The translations under genes and the position numbers were made by a program. Under the pieces are notes generated by a model. That model saw nothing but the letters and a program-made list of their open reading frames with translations. It was not told where the DNA came from and made no database searches. A DNA stretch of 24,231 nt from a bacterium (GTDB lineage: Bacteria > Patescibacteriota > Minisyncoccia > Phycocordibacterales > UBA10002): the NCBI GenBank assembly GCA_030649775.1, contig JAUSFR010000063.1, forward strand, positions 1 through 24,231, given 5' to 3'. Shown one piece after another: positions 20,035 to 24,231 of the stretch (its first letter is position 1; each line of letters begins with the position of its first letter).

Positions 20035-21504
20035 ATGAAAAGCTATCTTAAAAACTTTTTTCCCCGCTATCATCTTCGGTACATCCGCACGCTTGTCTAT
20101 ATGTTGCAGGCGAGCGAGTATCATACGGGTGATTTTTTGCGCTGGTTCGCGCGTACTCGAGATTTTCTGCATGTGGAAGAGCGGAAACAGCTGGTAAAGA
20201 CCATCAAAGCCCGCGTGTTCCTTGGTTTCGGCTATCTTTTCGCCATTTTTCTGTGCGTCTTAGCGCTCTGGGTACTTATCGTGGGTACCCTCTGGTGGAA
20301 ATACCCGTTGTTTTTCCTGATGGCGCTCTTTGCTCCCTACCTCATCTCGTATTCTTTGGTGGCGTTTCTGTTTGTTCTGCGTCTCGTACAGTGGCCGATA
20401 GAGTATGTGATGACGGCCTCTGCAAAAAAGAAGCTACGGGCGCATAGGGGACTCAAAATTGCGATTGCGGGGAGCTTCGGCAAGACCAGTATGCGTGAGA
20501 TTCTCAAAACCGTTCTCGGTGTCGGGAAGAAAGTATCGGCCCCACCGGGGAGCTACAATACTCCGCTTGGTATCAGCTCATTCGTTAAGACCCTCAAGGG
20601 GGACGAAGAGGTGTTGCTTTTTGAAATGGGAGAATACTATCCGGGCGATATCAAACGGCTTTGTGACTTGGTAGAGCCGGATATGGGGGTGATTACCGGC
20701 GTGAATGAGGCGCACCTTGAAAAGTTTAAGGATATTTCGCGGACACAAAAGACTATTTTTGAACTTGCCGATTATCTCGCCTCTGTCATTGGAGCGAAAG
20801 CTGGAATCCAGCAAGGTCTGTTGTATGTGAACGGCGAGAATGAACTCGCAAAAAAATACGCTCGGGAAGACGTCATTCTTTATAGTCGTTCAGGAGCAGG
20901 GGAGTGGAAGGTGGAAAAGACCGACACGGACCTTAGTGGAACTTCTCTCGTCATTCAAAAAGGTTCGGAGAAGATTTCGGCGCATTCCAATCTTCTCGGA
21001 CTGCATCAGGTTGGCCCACTCGTAGTGGCGGCGGATATCGCGTCAAAGCTTGGGCTCACTTCGGCACAAATTGAGCAGGGGATTTCGGAGACGAAGCCGT
21101 TTGCGCATCGTCTAGAACCCAAGACAGATGCGCATGGGGTGACTACGCTTGATGACAGCTACAATGGCAACCCCGATGGCGTGCGGGCCGTGATTGAGTT
21201 TCTCTCCTCGCTCAATGGGTCTAGGCGTTTCTATGTCACCCCCGGGCTTGTGGAGATGGGCGCAAAAAAAGAAGAAATACACAAGGAAATTGGACGAGAA
21301 CTTGCTCGAGCGGGTATTGAAAAAGTGGTCTTACTACGCAATTCCGTCACACCGTTCATAGAGCAAGGGTTACAGGAAGGGAAGTATGGTGGGGAAGTTA
21401 TCTGGTTCTCCAAAGCACTTGAAGCATTTTCGGCACTTCCTAATCTTACGGTGCAAGGCGACGTGGTTCTGCTTCAGAACGATTGGCCGGACCAATACGC
21501 GTAG
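20035..21504 (+). CDS. murF: Membrane-anchored MurF-type UDP-MurNAc-tripeptide:D-Ala-D-Ala ligase
   Basis: 489 residues. MurF adds D-Ala-D-Ala to the peptidoglycan precursor using ATP. An N-terminal extension has basic amphipathic sequence (1-55) and two or three membrane segments (about 61-84 and 89-117), which normal MurF lacks. The ligase part follows: P-loop AGSFGKTSMREIL (145-157; G-x-x-G-K-T), YNTPLGISSFV, EMGEYYPGDIKRL, NEAHLEKFKD (family N-x-x-x-x-H-L-x-x-F), and LDDSYNGNPDG, the C-terminal-domain signature. Residues near 250-258 (IGAKAGIQQ) come from an in-frame palindromic repeat (20783-20811). The next gene makes D-Ala-D-Ala, the substrate. MurE or another Mur ligase is possible, but NEAH and DSYNGNP favour MurF. 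Confidence 0.88.
   Translation: MKSYLKNFFPRYHLRYIRTLVYMLQASEYHTGDFLRWFARTRDFLHVEERKQLVKTIKARVFLGFGYLFAIFLCVLALWVLIVGTLWWKYPLFFLMALFAPYLISYSLVAFLFVLRLVQWPIEYVMTASAKKKLRAHRGLKIAIAGSFGKTSMREILKTVLGVGKKVSAPPGSYNTPLGISSFVKTLKGDEEVLLFEMGEYYPGDIKRLCDLVEPDMGVITGVNEAHLEKFKDISRTQKTIFELADYLASVIGAKAGIQQGLLYVNGENELAKKYAREDVILYSRSGAGEWKVEKTDTDLSGTSLVIQKGSEKISAHSNLLGLHQVGPLVVAADIASKLGLTSAQIEQGISETKPFAHRLEPKTDAHGVTTLDDSYNGNPDGVRAVIEFLSSLNGSRRFYVTPGLVEMGAKKEEIHKEIGRELARAGIEKVVLLRNSVTPFIEQGLQEGKYGGEVIWFSKALEAFSALPNLTVQGDVVLLQNDWPDQYA
20783..20811. repeat. Palindromic repeat inside murF
   Basis: CTGTCATTGGAGC-GAAA-GCTGGAATCCAG, a decayed copy of the 13364 family. It stays in frame and encodes VIGAKAGIQ. Confidence 0.75.
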
Positions 21505-21507
21505 AAA

Positions 21508-21540
21508 TAATTTTCAATTTTCAATTACCAATTTTCAAAC
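21508..21540. repeat. TTTTCAATT word array between murF and ddl
   Basis: AATTTTCAATTTTCAATT, then ACCAATTTTCAAAC, just before the ddl -10. It includes TTTTCA (21518-21523), the -35 candidate of ddl. Confidence 0.5.
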
Positions 21541-21546
21541 GATAAT
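21518..21546 (+). promoter_or_regulatory. ddl promoter (leaderless)
   Basis: TTTTCA (21518-21523), 17 bp, GATAAT (21541-21546), GCGGAT, ATG. The gap of 6 nt to the start codon matches the cca, hicB and DksA-like genes. Confidence 0.55.
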
Positions 21547-21552
21547 GCGGAT

Positions 21553-22728
21553 ATGAAAGCGATTGCTGTTGTATTTGGTGGGCGGAGTGCGGAGCATGAT
21601 GTTTCTATCATCACGGCGCATATTCCGATTATAGAGTCGCTCAAAGCGACGGGGAACTTTGACGTGTGGCCGGTGTACATCAGCAAAGATGGGGACTGGT
21701 ACGCGGACAAAGCAATGAACGAGATGACGTTTTTCAAGCAACCTGACTACGAGGCTATTTTGAAGAAGCAGAAAAAGATTCACCTGTCTTTTGATAATGG
21801 ATTAGAGCTCGTCTGGCCAGGGTTTCGCGACAGGAAAGTAAAGATTGATGTCGTGTTCCCAGCGATGCATGGCACGTATGGCGAAGACGGCTCACTTATG
21901 GGACTTTTGCGGATGGCGAAGGTACCGTTTGTGGGGTGCGATATGGCCGTCTCTGCCGTCGCGATGGACAAGGCATTCACCAAGCAGGTGCTCTTCGCGG
22001 AAGGCGTGCTGGTCGTTCCGTTTGTCTGGTTCACTCACGAAGATTTTGTATCCAAAGATGGCGTGCTTAAGGAAAAGATTGCGAAGCTCAAGTATCCGCT
22101 CTTCGTAAAGCCGGTACATCTCGGTTCAAGCATCGGGATTACGAAGGTGACGGGTAAGTCCCGTCATCCCGGCGAAGGCCGGGATCCAGAGCTCGAAAAC
22201 GCAATAGAGGTCGCGTTTCACTATGACGACAAGGTGCTGGTGGAAGAAGGAGTGGAAAACCTGATTGAAGTAACGCTTCCGATTATTGGAAATGACGTAC
22301 TCACCCTTGCTTCGGTAGAGCGACCATTAAACAAGACCGAGTTTTTTGATTTCAAAGACAAATATCTTTCAGGAAAGGGAAGTGGGGTCAATAGTGAATA
22401 CAGTAAAATACCCGCGGACATTGGAGATGATTTGACGAAGCAGGTTCAGGAACTCGGAAGGAAAACCTATAAAACACTTGGCTGTAGCGGTATCGCGCGT
22501 GTAGATTTTCTTATTGAAAGCACTACCAAAAAGATATTCGTGAATGAAGTGAACACACTTCCCGGCAGTTTGTACGTGCACAACTGGAAAAAATCCGGCG
22601 TTTCGGGTGTGGGACTCGTCACCAAACTCGTCGTCCTCGCCGAAGAGCGATTTACCTCACAGCAATCTCTCACCCATACTTTCTCCTCCTCCATTCTCCA
22701 GAAGGTTGGCGGTCCTAAGGTGCAGTAA
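21553..22728 (+). CDS. ddl: D-alanine:D-alanine ligase
   Basis: 391 residues; typical Ddl is 300-370. It joins two D-alanines with ATP for peptidoglycan, in the cytoplasm. Seen: VVFGGRSAEHDVSIITA at the start (GG-x-S-x-E-H-x-V-S), AMHGTYGEDGSLMGLL, VPFVGCDMAVSAVAMDK, FVKPVHLGSSIGITKV, VLVEEGV, the omega-loop region (ECDF-like LIEVTLPI), YSGKGSG-like KYLSGKGSG, GCSGIARVDFLI and VNEVNTLPGSLY with the metal ligands. Odd: SRHPGEGRDP just after SIGITKVTGK is encoded by a palindromic repeat (22162-22189) and adds about 10 residues. It follows murF after 48 bp and has its own -10. The C-terminal tail (TSQQSLTHTFSSSILQK) is extra. Confidence 0.95.
   Translation: MKAIAVVFGGRSAEHDVSIITAHIPIIESLKATGNFDVWPVYISKDGDWYADKAMNEMTFFKQPDYEAILKKQKKIHLSFDNGLELVWPGFRDRKVKIDVVFPAMHGTYGEDGSLMGLLRMAKVPFVGCDMAVSAVAMDKAFTKQVLFAEGVLVVPFVWFTHEDFVSKDGVLKEKIAKLKYPLFVKPVHLGSSIGITKVTGKSRHPGEGRDPELENAIEVAFHYDDKVLVEEGVENLIEVTLPIIGNDVLTLASVERPLNKTEFFDFKDKYLSGKGSGVNSEYSKIPADIGDDLTKQVQELGRKTYKTLGCSGIARVDFLIESTTKKIFVNEVNTLPGSLYVHNWKKSGVSGVGLVTKLVVLAEERFTSQQSLTHTFSSSILQKVGGPKVQ
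22162..22189. repeat. Palindromic repeat inside ddl
   Basis: CGTCATCCCGGC-GAAG-GCCGGGATCCAG, of the same family as 13364. In frame; it encodes RHPGEGRDPE. Confidence 0.8.
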
Positions 22729-22749
22729 ACATTTAATTGTTAGATTAAT

Positions 22750-22770
22750 AGCCCCTAATGGGGTTTTTTT
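22750..22770 (+). terminator. ddl terminator
   Basis: CCCC-TAAT-GGGG followed by T7. Short stem but clean T-run; it separates ddl from the AT-rich tail. Confidence 0.8.
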
Positions 22771-22789
22771 GCTATCCGCATGATTATAC

Positions 22790-22820
22790 TTGCATTCATA
22801 CCAATAGTCTGATACTATTG
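22790..22820 (+). promoter_or_regulatory. Promoter with overlapping inverted repeat before the orphan/GHKL genes
   Basis: TTGCAT (22790-22795), 17 bp, TACTAT (22813-22818). CAATAGT-CTGAT-ACTATTG (22802-22820) is a perfect 7-bp inverted repeat covering the -10, a possible operator. The leader to ATG 22862 would be about 37 nt. Confidence 0.5.
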
Positions 22821-22861
22821 CATTTGTAGCAGTATTTATTCAATAAAAATCATATAATCCT

Positions 22862-23086
22862 ATGGGTGAAACAAATGAGCAAAGGGCAGATAGGTTTAAG
22901 AGACTGGCAACCAAAAGAACCAATACAGTGCTCGATAGAATCAGGGTTTTGGGAAATTGCGCTAACAGGGGGGCTTACGAGTATAGTGAAGCTGAAATTA
23001 ACAAAATCTTTTCCGAAATTGACCGACTACTTAAGGAGACAAAGGCCAAATTTCACTTTTCTAAAAATAAGGAGTTTAAACTATGA
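22862..23086 (+). CDS. Small charged protein, possible defence-locus partner
   Basis: 74 residues, no membrane segment, strongly helical and basic (ADRFKRLATKRTNTVLDRI, then YEYSEAEINKIFSEIDRLLK). I recognise the general pattern 'RF..LA..R....L..I...GN..NR..Y.Y......KIF..I...L......F' from short proteins that sit beside restriction- or defence-type genes, but I know no proven function; treat as inference. It ends 4 bp before the GHKL-like gene, so the two are probably one operon. The sequence is AT-richer than the housekeeping genes to the left, which suggests transfer. Confidence 0.7.
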   Translation: MGETNEQRADRFKRLATKRTNTVLDRIRVLGNCANRGAYEYSEAEINKIFSEIDRLLKETKAKFHFSKNKEFKL

Positions 23087-23090
23087 GTAT

Positions 23091-24231
23091 ATGAATAATT
23101 ACAAACAAACTCTCTTTAACCTGCTAGAAGCTGATTCTGCTGAAAGAGTGCAGGAAATTCTTAAAAATGACCCTTTATTTCGCGGTGATATCTGGGAACC
23201 TCTTGGCGGTGATAGAACCAACATAACCACTGCGGGCAATCAACAAGAAGATCCCATTAATGCTTTAGTTGAAAAACCGATTAATTCAATTGACCATCTC
23301 CTAATTAAGGAGTGCAGACTAAAGGGGATTGACCCTGAAAGCAATTTAGCACCTAAAACAATGAAAGAAGCGGTAGAAGCCTTTTTTGGCATACCCGGTG
23401 GAGACATTTCAAAAATTGATGATAAGGAAAGAAGGAAACTGGCCGGAAACGTAAGAATAATTGCTAGTGGCTCGAAGAAAACCCCCAATATCTCCGTAGT
23501 TGATTTTGGAGAAGGGCAGCATCCCTCTCAATTTTCTAGTACACTCCTGTCATTACCACGTGACAAAAGCAATAAAAACAAAATTCATTTTGTTCAAGGT
23601 AAGTTTAATCAAGGGGCAACCGGAGCCTTATTGTTTTGTGGTGGGGATAAATTTCAACTAGTTCTTTCAAGAAAGGACCCCAGATTACTTAAGAGTGAGC
23701 AGAAGGATGAATGGGGATTTACTCTGATCAGAAAAAGGCCGTACTCAGAGGTATCCACTGATGAGAAAACTACATGGTTTGAGTATTGTGTTGACAGCGG
23801 TAAGAAAATCTTTTCATTTCCGGGGGAAGAGCTGGGAATTTTGCCTGGCGCCGAGAAGATGAATAGTGGGGTATATATAAAAATGTACAGCTATGATCTC
23901 GGTAAATATTCAGCTAGTGATGTGACTTTAGAATTGTGGCGTGATTTGAACCGCAAACTCTATTCTCCTGCATTGCCGATTATAATTCACGAAACTCGCG
24001 ATTATGGAGGACATAGTTTGTCAAAAATTCTTGTTGGAAATAAGTACCGAACGTTAAAAGATGAGAATGATAAAGTAAGAGAAAGAATCGTATTTGATTC
24101 CAACTTAGGAAAATTAGGAGTGAGAAAAGTTGAAGTTACTTTGTTCATAGATAGAGATAGTACGGGTAAGCCTTTTCGTGGTGTTAAATCAGAATTTGCT
24201 ACTGCCGACGAAGCTCTATTCTTAACTATGA
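23091..24231 (+). CDS. GHKL-type (HSP90/gyrase/MutL-like) ATPase, 3' truncated by the window
   Basis: 380 residues from ATG 23091 and still open at the right edge. Seen: VEKPINSIDHLLIKE at about residues 60-74, fitting the N-box (E...N..D); a gap with TMKEAVEAFFGIPGG; VVDFGEGQHPSQFSSTLLSL (about 137-156), the G1 box D-x-G-x-G; and VQGKFNQGATGALLFCGGDK, a G2-like box G-x-F-N-x-G-x-x-G. These support ATP binding by the Bergerat fold. The rest (ELWRDLNRKLYSPALPIIIH, VEVTLFIDRD) is unfamiliar. Related proteins that I recall stand in restriction/defence islands. AT-rich codon use and the small partner fit an acquired island whose other genes lie outside the window. Confidence 0.75.
   Translation, partial: MNNYKQTLFNLLEADSAERVQEILKNDPLFRGDIWEPLGGDRTNITTAGNQQEDPINALVEKPINSIDHLLIKECRLKGIDPESNLAPKTMKEAVEAFFGIPGGDISKIDDKERRKLAGNVRIIASGSKKTPNISVVDFGEGQHPSQFSSTLLSLPRDKSNKNKIHFVQGKFNQGATGALLFCGGDKFQLVLSRKDPRLLKSEQKDEWGFTLIRKRPYSEVSTDEKTTWFEYCVDSGKKIFSFPGEELGILPGAEKMNSGVYIKMYSYDLGKYSASDVTLELWRDLNRKLYSPALPIIIHETRDYGGHSLSKILVGNKYRTLKDENDKVRERIVFDSNLGKLGVRKVEVTLFIDRDSTGKPFRGVKSEFATADEALFLTM

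Noticed and set aside
22853..22858. TATAAT before the 74-residue gene as its -10
   Set aside because: Only 3 nt to the ATG and no -35 at the right distance; the promoter at 22790 is more plausible.

Overview
The window looks like part of the chromosome of a Candidate Phyla Radiation (Patescibacteria, probably Parcubacteria-like) bacterium. This is inferred from gene style, not from a marker phylogeny. The signs are a membrane-anchored MurF, two membrane proteins with thrombospondin-type calcium repeats, a DksA-like protein with a CxxC...CxxH finger, single-copy housekeeping genes with few Shine-Dalgarno sequences, and spacers built from short repeated words. No rRNA, CRISPR array or intact insertion sequence was seen.

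Layout. At 1-320 is the C-terminal end of a secreted-type protein (+), closed by a terminator. From 413 to 17472 nearly all genes are on the minus strand: a small membrane protein, two paralogous calcium-repeat membrane proteins, rsmA/ksgA, a UvrD/PcrA helicase, comM, a DksA-like regulator, a single-pass membrane protein, pnp, a hicBA toxin-antitoxin pair, a NYN-domain nuclease, rpsO and the CCA-adding enzyme. The plus-strand exceptions are a small secreted protein (2918), a LysM/M23 peptidase (6828) and a 57-78 aa orphan (about 13.6 kb). From 17532 onward every gene is on the plus strand: tRNA-Arg(UCG), tRNA-Gly(GCC), a Nudix hydrolase, a YraN/UPF0102 nuclease-like protein, tRNA-Pro(UGG), an alpha/beta hydrolase, murF, ddl, then an AT-richer tail with a 74 aa orphan and a truncated GHKL-type ATPase that resembles defence-island genes.

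The most interesting part is about 15.3-19.0 kb. Around the point where gene direction flips lie two perfect DnaA-box 9-mers 20 bp apart plus degenerate boxes (17818-17957), six parS-like 16-mers of the form TGTTTCA-NN-TGAAACA (one of them off by one base in each arm) plus one degenerate CACGTG site between 17920 and 18871, and eight copies of the 9-mer TGTCCTTTA (or its complement), all intergenic. Three parS-like sites lie inside yraN and each encodes VSDET in frame. Together they suggest a replication-origin/centromere region, although neither dnaA nor parAB is in the window.

A second theme is repeats that enter genes. A palindromic family (CTGTCATTCC...GGAATCCAG type) is inserted in frame in murF and ddl. 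Spacer words (CTAGG-rich, AAACGCT-rich) are inserted in ksgA and uvrD. A 116-bp element occurs twice at about 95% identity, each time filling the gap between two minus-strand genes. A third theme is leaderless transcription: five genes have a -10-like hexamer followed by exactly 6 nt and then the start codon.
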